Assembly (NCBI GenBank): GCA_020975725.1
Contig: QXJR01000012.1
Span: 248,001-312,000, forward strand
Direction: 5' to 3'
From: Picocystis sp. L7
Taxonomy: Eukaryota; Chlorophyta; Picocystophyceae; Picocystales; Picocystaceae
DNA length: 64,000 bases
Shown here piece by piece: positions 52,445-61,700 of this stretch (its first letter is position 1; the number at the start of each line of letters is the position of its first letter). The position numbers and the translations under genes are program-made. Under the pieces are notes generated by a model. It saw only the letters and a program-made list of their open reading frames with translations. It ran no database searches and was not told the DNA's origin.

Positions 52445-53095
52445 ATGGCGGACAAAGGATGCGTCAAAAGGCTGCAAAAGGAGTACAGAAACATCATGAA
52501 GGAACCAGTCCCGGGAATCGATGCACATCCTTCGCCCAACAACCTGTTGGAGTGGCACTACGTCCTCGAAGGGTGTGAAGGGAGCGAATACGAAGGAGGC
52601 TGGTACCACGGGAAGGTCGTCTTCCCACAGGAATATCCCTACAAACCGCCTGCCATATACATGATCACGCCCAGCGGAAGGTTCAAAACCAACATGAAGC
52701 TTTGTCTAACCATGTCGGACTACCATCCCGAAACTTGGAACCCATTGTGGAGTGTTGCCAGCATTCTCACCGGGCTGCAGTCCTTCATGCTCGAGAACCA
52801 AGCCACCACGGGAAGCATACCAGCATCTTCCGCGGAGAGAAGGAGGCTCGCGAAAGAATCCCTGGAATTCAATCTCAAGTCGCCGATGTTTAGGAAACTC
52901 TTTCCAGCTGTGATACAACGGGCGAAGGACAAGGAAGCCAAGGCACTGAAAACAAGACGAGGCGCCTCGATCCAACCGCCTGAACCACCCACCCAGCAGG
53001 TAGCAGAAGTCGGGACCCATCAAGGGTGGGGTTCGTCTTTCCTCATCATTGCGTTCCTTGCCATTATCATGGCCGTACCCCTGACCTGGAGGTGA
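52445..53095 (+). CDS. UBE2J2: Tail-anchored ubiquitin-conjugating enzyme, UBC6/UBE2J type
   Basis: A 216-residue E2. The UBC fold is near the N-terminus (CVKRLQKEYRNIMKEPVPGI, YPYKPPAIYMITPSGRF), with the active-site Cys87 in TNMKLCLTMSDYHPETWNP. The TMSDYHP extension in place of the usual HPN is the UBC6/UBE2J signature. A polar linker leads to a C-terminal membrane anchor (about 193-212, SSFLIIAFLAIIMAVPLTW). These enzymes sit in the ER membrane and ubiquitinate misfolded proteins for ERAD. Single exon. The three plant-type homologues (UBC32-34) have the same build. Confidence 0.95.
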   Translation: MADKGCVKRLQKEYRNIMKEPVPGIDAHPSPNNLLEWHYVLEGCEGSEYEGGWYHGKVVFPQEYPYKPPAIYMITPSGRFKTNMKLCLTMSDYHPETWNPLWSVASILTGLQSFMLENQATTGSIPASSAERRRLAKESLEFNLKSPMFRKLFPAVIQRAKDKEAKALKTRRGASIQPPEPPTQQVAEVGTHQGWGSSFLIIAFLAIIMAVPLTWR

Positions 53096-53800
53096 ATTCC
53101 CTCCAATGTTGCCGTAGACGCAGAGAAACATCTTCCCTTTATAATCGGAAGGTTTTACAGATATCGAGAGGGCTATCTATGCTTGTAGCAGTAGGCACAC
53201 AAGTCTATGGCTTGAACTGCTCACTCACCAATTGCACTTGTGTATCTTACTTTGGACATGACTTGATCAAATGATACGCATTTTGATACCCACAGGAGTG
53301 TTCTGGTCTCCATGGGAAAGAACTTTGCTTTTTCTTAAGGCAGTCCTATAAACCGCCGTTTGAGCTATGGTATGGGCAGGGCTCGGATGCATCCCATCAA
53401 CCTTTCCAGAGTACAGCGATTGAGCACGGATATCTCGTTGCAATCCTCGAATTTTCTCTGAAGAGATGCTCGTGTCCGGTTTTTCATCTTCGTCCTCGAT
53501 GAATCAATGGGTAATTGGCAGATAAACACCGATCGACACTCAGTAGGGATCGATTGGGCAGTGTACTTTTCAGGGAAGCTGGCGTGTTTTGTAGGGATTG
53601 TGAATGAATTCTCATTGAAAATGCACACCAGTGGATGACAAAAGTGTGTAACAAGCTGTACAGATGCTCGAGATGAACTTCGGACATGTATCCACTTTGA
53701 GTCAGTTTGGCAAAGAAGAATACCATGCGGCAAGCTGCATCCTTGGATCTGCGGTCTCCTTGCTTGAGTTTCTGAAAGGAACCAGACCTTCGCATGCATA
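53096..53800. other. Intergenic region between convergent E2 and secreted-protein genes
   Basis: About 700 bp. Frames on minus at 53365-53931 overlap the next gene out of phase and carry no domain. This is probably 3' UTR of both genes. Confidence 0.5.
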
Positions 53801-54316
53801 CTATTCAAGGAGGTCCTCCACTTCATCAATACCTTCAGTCCCACCCATGCCTTCTGGTGCAGGTGTAGCGAAGTCAGGGAAGTAATTTGCCAAAAATTCT
53901 TCTGTAGCAAAAACGGGTTCGCATTCACCATTGCGTCTCCAGTTGGCTTTTACTGGCAGATTGCAACCGTAGGGTTTTGGAAGGGACGGTATGATGAAAG
54001 TGTCCCGCACTTGCGACTCCGTCATTCCCTGCTCCAACATGAATTCAACAACTCCATCTTCACAAAAGCATCCTGATTCGTCCACATTTGCGGTTGCTTC
54101 GCAACAAGTTTCGACCTGATCATCAGTGAGCGCTTCTGCGGAGGCGATGTACTGTTGTGCATCGAAGTTCTGGAGGTCCTCTTGTTCCAAGCCTTGGCAG
54201 GCTCTCCTCTGTCTCTGCAGTTGCAATGCGCATCTCAGTGGGACACCCGCGAGCAACTCATGGCTTTGTTCGAATGCGATTGCCACCAGCACGGCCAATC
54301 CGAATTGGATGCGCAT
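53801..54316 (-). CDS. Secreted eight-cysteine protein, lipid-transfer-like, copy 1
   Basis: A 171-residue protein with a signal peptide (MRIQFGLAVLVAIAFEQSHELLAG). After it come exactly eight cysteines in the order C-C-CC-CxC-C-C: C29, C40, C71, C72, C83, C85, C118, C132. This is the cysteine order of plant non-specific lipid-transfer proteins (prolamin superfamily), but the CC to CxC gap is 10 residues instead of about 18-20, so homology is not proven. C-terminal to the motif are WRRNGECEPVFATEEFLANYFP and a short acidic tail. It shares spacing and segments (CC..SGCxCE, P.GC, FF or YFP) with copy 2 at 56696-57991. It is probably exported or wall-associated. Confidence 0.82.
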   Translation of the reverse strand: MRIQFGLAVLVAIAFEQSHELLAGVPLRCALQLQRQRRACQGLEQEDLQNFDAQQYIASAEALTDDQVETCCEATANVDESGCFCEDGVVEFMLEQGMTESQVRDTFIIPSLPKPYGCNLPVKANWRRNGECEPVFATEEFLANYFPDFATPAPEGMGGTEGIDEVEDLLE

Positions 54317-55242
54317 GGTCGGCAAACAATGTGAACCTGTTGTGCCTGTAGCTCGTGGTGGTGGTGCGAGGTGGCTGGTTGGCGAACCGTCGGGCATGAG
54401 ATTTGCGTGTCGCCAGTTCGGCACATCGCGACGAGGACGACCTCCCCTTTTCCACCGAAACTTGGCTGAGGATGCGGCGTATCCTCTGCGGCACGAGGAA
54501 TCGCCGAGGTCCGTGTGGGGTGCGACCCCCCGAGCTACAGCCTCGTCCGTTCCTCCCCGTCCGCCCCTGTAGCACGAGCGTCCCTCGGACGATCCAAGAG
54601 AGTATGGGGTTGGTTGGGGGGCACATCTGGGTGCCTTGGTCCATGGTTTTCTTCTTCTTTTTCCCTGACCTCTTGGATCCGATCCGGAGGGCGATCCAGC
54701 CCCCCCCCACGTGCCCTGGGGGAAGGACCGCATTTGGACCGTATTTCCCACCTGTGACTCGGTCTTTTTTCGTCATCTCCCCGAAACCGCGGGCTTTCGA
54801 GGACGTCCCTGGATCCTCTGCGGATCCGGTCCCACCCGTTGGGGCGTGCGTCCATCCACCCCCTGTTCCTCCCTTCCCCAACCCTTCGGGCCATTGTCTC
54901 GTCGACCACGCGCCCAACCGTCCTCCGCGGCGCACGTCCACGTCCACGCGCCACTCGTCCAGGTACGCTGCCACGACGTCCTCTGCGGGCCCACGGGGGG
55001 ACGCCTTCATGGCCCCAGGCCGCTGCGCCACGCCCCGTCCTCCAAGCGACATGGACGGGGTCTGGGCACGGTGCTCGAATCCGGACGGATCGAGCACGGT
55101 CGATCGGGAGGCGCATGGAAGCCAGCACGGAAGACGCCATCACCGAAACCATCGTGTGCCGGTCGAAGGGAAAGGATGGCAATGGGGCTGACGAAAGGAG
55201 AGGGAACCATGCAGGCGTTCAAGATCGTCCAAGCCGTGCGAG
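54317..55242. other. Divergent promoter, secreted protein / zinc-finger gene
   Basis: 926 bp of GC-rich DNA with three inverted GCAGAGGA elements (54481, 54813, 54979). Long frames on both strands show no protein features. Confidence 0.5.
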
Positions 55243-56357
55243 ATGCCGCCGCCCAGGAAAAGGATGCCGGACACCCCCTTGAAAAAACAAGACCTGGGGC
55301 TCGAAGGAGAGCTCAAGAAAAGGAGGAGGAAGAACAAAATTGTTGTCTACTTCACAAGCAAGCAGGTGAGTTGCGCTTCAATGGACCCAACCAACCGGTC
55401 CCAACCATGGGCTGCAGCGTCGTGGCAACCCGTGGATGGTATGATTGGTGACCAATGCAGTCGCTGCTGCGCATACCAGCTGAAACAGCGATCGCGGTTC
55501 CTGTCTGACCCGATGCGTGTTTGCCGCTCTTGCTTGCACCACAGTTTGAGAAAATCTCCAATCTTCTGGAGGAAGAATATGAAAGCGATCCCAAGGAACT
55601 CTTCATGAAAACCTTGCAAATGAAAGAAGAAGGACACAAAAAAGCCCAAAAGAAAATGGCGGTGACCAAGTGGAGAAGGGTCAAGTTCGAAGATCTGAAA
55701 ACCACAGATGCAGAAGAGCTGTTTGCTGCGTACAGGGAGTTGGTGGCCAACAACCAGACGGATGTGGAAACCTCTCCAGAGCTGCTTGACATCGACCCTC
55801 CCAACGCAAGCTTGGGCCAAATGGCAAAGATGCTTGATGAAACGAAGAAGATCCTTGCGGCAATGGAAAGGAAGCACGTTTGCGATGTATGCGGCAAAAA
55901 GTTCAATCATCCCGGGCAACTCACGGATCACATGAACGTTCACTCGGGACAAAAGCCTTACCTTTGCCAGGTTTGCAGCGAAGCGTTCTTCACCAAGCCA
56001 CAGCTTCACAGGCACCAGAAAATGCACGAGCTGCCTTTCATGTGCCCCATTGAAGGATGCGGAAAACGCTTTGCCTTCCGTAACAGGCTGGAAGCGCATG
56101 GGAAAACGCACTCCGATGCTAGACCACTGGAGTGTCCAGTGGACGGATGCGGCAAAACGTTCAAGCATCGATCATCCCTTTTGGGTCACATGCGCACTCA
56201 CACCGGGGAGAAACCATATCAGTGCACTTTCGTTTCACCCACTGGAGAAACCTGCAACCGTTGCTTTGGCTACAAGGTTGATCTGAGCAGACACATGCGC
56301 ACTCACTATGGTCAGCCATCCAGGGCCAGCTGGGCCACTTCTGGTTTGCCCCAGTAA
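55243..56357 (+). CDS. C2H2 zinc-finger protein, five fingers (2 exons)
   Basis: Exons 55243-55365 and 55545-56357 (179-nt intron; donor GTGAGT, acceptor CACAG) give 311 residues. Exon 1 is very basic (KKRRRKNKIVVYF), a likely nuclear signal. A charged helical region follows. Five fingers at about 152-302 follow: CDVCGKKFNHPGQLTDHMNVH, CQVCSEAFFTKPQLHRHQKMH, CPIEGCGKRFAFRNRLEAHGKTH, CPVDGCGKTFKHRSSLLGHMRTH and a longer CTFV..GETCNRCFGYKVDLSRHMRTH. The later three have the C-x4-C spacing with GEKPYQC-type links of TFIIIA/SP-like DNA binders. The target is unknown. ATG 55243 is chosen because the basic start then joins without a stop. Confidence 0.88.
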
Positions 56358-56611
56358 CCCATCCTTTTTCCTGTAGAAAAGATTTCGTAGTTGGAGGATT
56401 GTTCCAGTTCTTGCAAGCAACGTTCTGTCACTATGTCACTTTCAACTCCCTCGGAATCCTCTGTGTTGTGGATGACCGAGTTTTGGAGGATAATTCTACA
56501 GGAAAGACCAGTTGCCACCCGCACAAAGAGCCCAACGATTGTAATCGGGATGTTAAGTGTAAACGCCTGAATAGTCTTTCCAGTTGTAATAGAGTGCGCC
56601 TGAAAGTTCAC
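56312..56611 (-). other. Possible 3' exon or small membrane reading frame
   Basis: A minus-strand frame of about 90 codons holds one hydrophobic span (LNIPITIVGLFVRVATGLSCRIIL) and a soluble tail (SVIHNTEDSEGVESDIVTERC). It overlaps the end of the zinc-finger gene by 46 nt. It could be an extra terminal exon of the secreted-protein gene above it, giving that protein a membrane anchor, or chance. I lean to chance. Confidence 0.2.
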
Positions 56612-56695
56612 TATTCAAAGTGTCTATCTGCCACTTGTGATGCAGACCTGCATCACTTACACCTGCCCCCACCAGCCAGCACATGGCTCAATGGG
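56358..56695. other. Convergent 3' region
   Basis: 338 bp between the stops of the zinc-finger gene and secreted protein 2. The only candidate content is the weak minus-strand frame at 56312-56611. No AATAAA is seen for either gene. Confidence 0.45.
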
Positions 56696-57991
56696 CTATT
56701 TGCGAAGGTCAAGGAACATTCCAATATACGTGTCAAACGATGGGCCTTGTGACCCACCACCAATGCTACCTCCACCGATCCCACCGCCGCCAGTGCCGAT
56801 GCTACCTCCACCGATCCCACCACCGCCAGTGCCGATGCTGCCTCCACCGATGCCACCACCGCCAGTGCCGATGCTGCCTCCACCGATGCCACCACCGCCA
56901 GTGCCGATGCCACCTCCACCGATCCCACCACCGCCAGTGCCGATGCCACCTCCACCGATGCCACCACCGCCAGTGCCGATGCCACCTCCACCGATGCCAC
57001 CACCGCCAGTGCCGATGCTACCTCCACCAATGCCACCTCCACCGATCCCACCACCGCCAATGCCTATTCCACCTCCCCCGATGCTTCCTTCTCTAGATGG
57101 TGGAGCTGGATCTTGGCCAGGTGGCGGGGATGGTGCCACAGGGGGAGGAGAAGATTGCTCACTTTCGCCCGAGGGTGATGTTGATGGAGGGGATTCCTCG
57201 TCTTCAGGCGGGGTTGCTGGAGGGGATTCCTCATCTTCAGGCGGGGTTGCTGGAGGGGACTCCTCATCTTCAGGCGGGGTTGCTGGAGGGGATTCCTCAT
57301 CTTCAGGCGGGGTTGCTGGAGGGGACTCCTCTTCTTCAGGCGGGGTTGCTGGAGGGGACTCCTCTTCTTCAGGTGGTGGACCCGGTTGAGGTCTGGGCGG
57401 AGCAATAGGAGGTGAGCTACCCGGCGGTTCAGCTTCGTCCGGCGATGGTGTGGAAAGTCTCACCCTGGTACAACTGCCATCCACACAATCATACAGCGGC
57501 AGAAATTGAGGAAAGAAGCTTTCGAGGAAAAACTCTGAGGGATAGATGATAGAACAGACACCAGATCTGTCATAGTCTACCCGCAGAGTTATCTGACAGC
57601 CAAATGGCGCGGGTACGTCAGAAACACTGAACAGATTGTACACTTCTGCAGCGGTCGTAAGCTGCCCTTGTTGCATGATTTCATCGACGACTTCTTTTTC
57701 GCAGAGGCATCCGGAGGTATCGAGATCGATGAAGCCTACGCAGCACTGGTCTAATTGCCCTGGTGGTAGCGTCAACGAATCTACTTTGAGTCCTTCGATG
57801 TCCAGTCTTGCGCTCGCACCGAATTGTCTCTGCTCTCGTTCCCGGTCTGGCACTAAGCACGCTTCTCTTTGTGCGGTGATCACTTCTTGGCACCGGCTGG
57901 AGACCTCTCCTCTCGTGCTTCCCATGAGCATCACCGTCGCCAGGATCGAGGCGATCGTTCGTCCACTTGCACTTCGCCATCTACCTTCCAT
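56696..57991 (-). CDS. Secreted eight-cysteine protein with Pro/Glu and Gly-rich repeats, copy 2
   Basis: 431 residues from the ATG at 57991. A signal peptide (about 1-28, TIASILATVMLMGS) precedes eight cysteines at 34, 45, 83, 84, 95, 97, 132 and 146. The gaps C-x10-C, CC-x10-CxC and C-x13-C are the same as in copy 1, so the two genes are paralogues. After the motif come about six 11-residue repeats (PPATPPEDEES type), then a long tail of about seven 12-residue Gly/Ile repeats (GGGGIGTGGGGIG type). The layout recalls hybrid proline-rich wall proteins of plants. In-frame ATGs at 58009 and 58064 exist; 57991 puts the signal peptide first. Confidence 0.82.
   Translation of the reverse strand: MEGRWRSASGRTIASILATVMLMGSTRGEVSSRCQEVITAQREACLVPDREREQRQFGASARLDIEGLKVDSLTLPPGQLDQCCVGFIDLDTSGCLCEKEVVDEIMQQGQLTTAAEVYNLFSVSDVPAPFGCQITLRVDYDRSGVCSIIYPSEFFLESFFPQFLPLYDCVDGSCTRVRLSTPSPDEAEPPGSSPPIAPPRPQPGPPPEEEESPPATPPEEEESPPATPPEDEESPPATPPEDEESPPATPPEDEESPPATPPEDEESPPSTSPSGESEQSSPPPVAPSPPPGQDPAPPSREGSIGGGGIGIGGGGIGGGGIGGGSIGTGGGGIGGGGIGTGGGGIGGGGIGTGGGGIGGGGIGTGGGGIGGGSIGTGGGGIGGGSIGTGGGGIGGGSIGTGGGGIGGGSIGGGSQGPSFDTYIGMFLDLRK
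56763..57014. repeat. Coding minisatellite, 36-bp unit
   Basis: About seven tandem copies of a 36-bp unit (minus strand codes 12 residues of Gly with Ile/Ser/Thr). Units are phased exactly by 36 (56763, 56799, 56835...); a degenerate partial copy continues to about 57080. Confidence 0.9.
57186..57371. repeat. Coding minisatellite, 33-bp unit
   Basis: About 5.6 copies of a 33-bp unit coding for 11 residues (PPATPPEDEES/PPATPPEEEES), starting at 57186, 57219, 57252, 57285, 57318 and 57351. Confidence 0.9.
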
Positions 57992-58231
57992 GTTTGCTTC
58001 TGCGTTCATCCCATCGAAGGTGTGTTGCTTTTTGGACCGTTGGTGCCGCCACGAACTGTCCGCCATGGAGAGTTCGGACCTCGAGATCCTCGCCGGCACA
58101 TGGCACCTCGACCGAGATGTGCCTTTGGATCCCTCGATCGGTCTCGTCCTCCAGCGACGATCCCCAGGCCCTCCTCCCCACCTCCCAGGTCCCTGGGGCC
58201 TCGACGTCTGGGTTGGATCGAGGCGGTGGGG

Positions 58232-58269
58232 GTGCCACGTGGCACTGAGGTGAGGGTGCCACGTGGCAC
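58232..58269. promoter_or_regulatory. Pair of G-box palindromes
   Basis: GTGCCACGTGGCAC at 58232-58245 and again at 58256-58269, each a perfect 14-bp palindrome around CACGTG, repeated 24 bp apart. CACGTG is the classic bZIP/bHLH site in plants. Confidence 0.6.
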
Positions 58270-58711
58270 TGGGTGGAGATGCCGTATCGAGGGGATCGCC
58301 ACCGAAGCGGGGCGATGGAACAAGACAACCGATGCGATACGTGATCCTCGATGGATACGAGGTAGCGAAAGGACGAGGGAAAGGTACCCGAAGAAGCAGG
58401 TGAAACCTTCTCGATCGCAGACAATCCAACGTGGATGGAGAGTAGAGCGGCAATGCTCAACAAGCAAGTGGCAGGTCATGGAAAGGAGACCGTCCAAACT
58501 GGCATGAAGGCACGTGGCAGGGCGAGATATCGGCAGTGGCACAACGCAAGCCAGGGGCAAGGCTGAGATTGCTTCAACGAGGCAGACCAACATGCATCGG
58601 GGCGCGATGAAAAATCAACAAACGATTGGAAGATGAGAGCACACAATGACTGCAGTCGAAATTTCAGCGTAATACAATGGCTGACATGGTTCCCGATGCT
58701 CGGGTGCACTG

Positions 58712-58717
58712 TTTATT
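58712..58717 (-). terminator. Poly(A) signal AATAAA of the FANCI-like gene
   Basis: TTTATT on plus, 58 nt beyond the minus-strand stop at 58775. Confidence 0.55.
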
Positions 58718-58774
58718 TAGAGGGTTCCTGACGGTCTCAAGTTGTCCGAAAAAGCCAGGAGAACATGCTTCAGT

Positions 58775-61700
58775 CTAGTTCGAAAGGTCATGGGCTGTGC
58801 TGTACTTGTACATCACCCTCCTGTAATCCTTGCCCGGCTTGCAGACAATGAAGTCCTCCAAGTCTCTGTAGTCGTCTTCTTCATCTTCGCTACCATACTC
58901 AGGGACTGCCATGACGGCATCTATGTAAGGATTCAGGCTTCTCTTCCTCTTGCTTCTCGTTTGTCGCTTCTTCCCTTTGGATTTGACCACTGCTTTCTTT
59001 GTCCTGCGCTTCCCAGAATGTTCTCCCGGTTGCTGACTTGCAGGGTCTCCACCATCCATTCCACCTACTTCTACTAGCTCGTACTCTTGTAAATCCGCCT
59101 GCTCAGCTTCTAACATAGCGTTGTAGAGCATGTCTGCGAGGAGTTGGAAGGGGTCACCCATAGAGCACGTGACTGGGCTGCACTCGCTTGAAGCTGGGCC
59201 ATCTGATTGCATCTGTTTATTTCGAGCCAACTGCCTTCTGCCACACTCTTCTGACCATGCGAACAATTTAGCACGATTGAGACGAAACTGTTCTACCTCA
59301 AAACGAAGCTCTGGTAAAGCCCTGTGAGAGGGCCATGAAGCAAACCCATCAGATTCGATCATGAAACGAATGGCTGACACAAGGCGCTCACAAGCAGCAA
59401 GTGCTTTGACAAGGGGTTTCCATCGTTGCCTGTCCAAAGGGTTTTCAACCTCACTAGATTCGGCAAGCAAAGTGGAAGAGGCGGATGTACGTCCTTTTTC
59501 TTGCACAGCAAGAGCAAGCAACTGACCTTGCACACCAGTTACCCATTTCACACAGAGTAGCAATAGAAGCAAAAACTGGTGTGACGAGTCCTTGAAACAA
59601 ATTGTTGCCTTGACCAAATCTGCTGGTAGAGGAGATTCTACTCCAGAGACAACAAGACAAATCCATCTAAATGGGGAACATACCTGGGCAAACTTTCTTG
59701 ACTGAGCAGTGCAGGCTTCACTTAGTATTTCTGGTTGTGTCTGCAAGCTTGACAACATCTGGTTTAGATAGCTTAAGATTTCACTAAACGCAATGGCACC
59801 ACACTCATAAGAATCAGGAATCTGCAGAGCTTTGCCACGTGCAACACCAAAACAAGAGTACAGCGAATGCACGGCATATTTTGCAACGGCTCCAACAGCT
59901 TCTTGATGGACTGCTTGCTCAATAGAATGCCCCTCTTCGGAACGGAATAAGCCCCTTAAGAGTGACTTTAACAGTGCAGGGGAAGACACTGGACACTCCC
60001 ACATCAGTTTCAGGAGTACAATTGGAACTCTTGAAACCAACGGTGTCTTTCGGTCCACTAGCCTAAGTGAAAGCTGTCCTATTTCTCTTTCTGCTAATGG
60101 TGTCAGTGTCTCCACGATGCGACAAAGCTCCGTTGCCAATACTACCTTGTCGGGGTCGTTTTTACTGGCTAAATCTACAACAGCATTTCTAAGGGATAGT
60201 GTGAAGCTAAGCCTAGTTCCTTCTAGTGGGCAACTGCTGGCCACCTGCACAGCTGAGTTCCAGACACTCTTCCCTGCACTTGGCTGCGCGTATTTCACTG
60301 CTGATTTCACAGCATTTTTTCTTTCCTCCTCAGCCATGGCTATGTCGACGACATTTTCAATTGCACCAGGGCCCTGATCCAAGAGTCGATGGAATATGTA
60401 GGAGTACAATCGTAGTGATGCAACACACAGTCTAGAGGTGGCGTTATAGCCAGCTTCGCCAAGGGCATCATCATTGTTCTGATTTTCAACTCCACGGAGT
60501 AGATTGTCGTCAGGCTTAGATTTTGCACATGTAGGGGCTTGCCTATCATCTGACCCCCTCATCAATGAAGCCAAGTAGCTAGCAGACACAAATTCTTGGT
60601 GCTGGATTTGGCATGCTGAGCTGCCGATTGTTCTGTGGGATTCCAGCTCATCTACGGGTTTATGAAGGTCAAACGAGTACAGAATGAAAAGCTGGATGGC
60701 CTTGTTTGCTATGCCTTTGAGTAGGTGCACATCGGTCGCAGACTTGTCTGCCTTTACCTTTCCTGCAGCGAGGGCTACTGTGTAAGCCAGCAAATCAGGA
60801 GGGACTGGTTTTCTTGTACCACCACCCTGATATTCTGGCACAGTTTTTGCAGCAAGTATGCATTCATGCAGAATTCTCAACGATGCATCTAAACTCAAGT
60901 AGTGGGACATATTATCTACTGGGTTCAGCTCCAGCACTTTGCTTTCGGGCAAGAGTTCGGCATGGGCTGTACTCGACTCGCCAGAAAGCACCATGTGCAT
61001 CGAAAGAATTTCTAGCATCGCCTCAACAGAAAAACCTACCGAAGAGGAGTACAGTGCCAGCTCGTTAAGCAGGAGTTCTAGAAGTGGTAGAACTACATAA
61101 GCGGCAGGCAGCCAAGCTTCAGGATGCGGATTCTTGCAGCCCTCCTGCATTCCAAGTATCTTACTTAATACCAATGGATTGCTCAGTTGCTGCAGGATAC
61201 TGAGTGTCTTCCTAGCTAATCTGTTCCTTTTCCTAGATCCTCTTCTACGCGTGCGGAGCAAGCACTGCAAAAAAAGCGGCAGTGGTTCGATCAGTTTCAA
61301 TCTCTTCTTGTGTAACCTAAAGCACAGACTGGGGCAAAGTATACTCGACGTGGACTCTGAGCTGTGTAGACAAGAGTATGATAACAATTGCTGCATCAAA
61401 ACATCTTCTATGCCAGTGTATGTCACTGGATCGATCGTTACCGTGCCCTGAAGCAATGACGAAAGATGTTGATAGGTGGCCAGTCTAGTTTTAGCATCCT
61501 GCTGCATTGCTGGTACAAACAGTTCAGTAATAGTTGTCCCCATTCCACAAGCAGTACCCAAGCCCTGTTCAAGAAGCCTGCAAAGAAGTTTCACTGCAAA
61601 AGCTGAAGCTTTACCACCAGTGCCGATGTGAAACATGCAAAGATTCACCAGCGTATTGGTCGCTTCCTGCCAGCCTTTACAAGGATCAATCAGGGCCTTC

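Larger units (their letters stand above)
57992..58774. other. Promoter of secreted protein 2 and 3' flank of the FANCI-like gene
   Basis: 783 bp without a gene. It contains two identical CACGTG palindromes (58232-58269) about 240-280 bp upstream of the secreted-protein start, and an AATAAA on minus at 58712-58717. Confidence 0.55.

Noticed and set aside
53365-53931. 188-codon minus frame
   Set aside because: Overlaps the end of the eight-cysteine gene in another phase, with no domain. Taken as 3' UTR.
49254-54986. GCAGAGGAT as a spliced-leader acceptor
   Set aside because: Some copies point away from the nearest gene and the known introns here use other acceptor contexts, so a trans-splicing reading is not supported.
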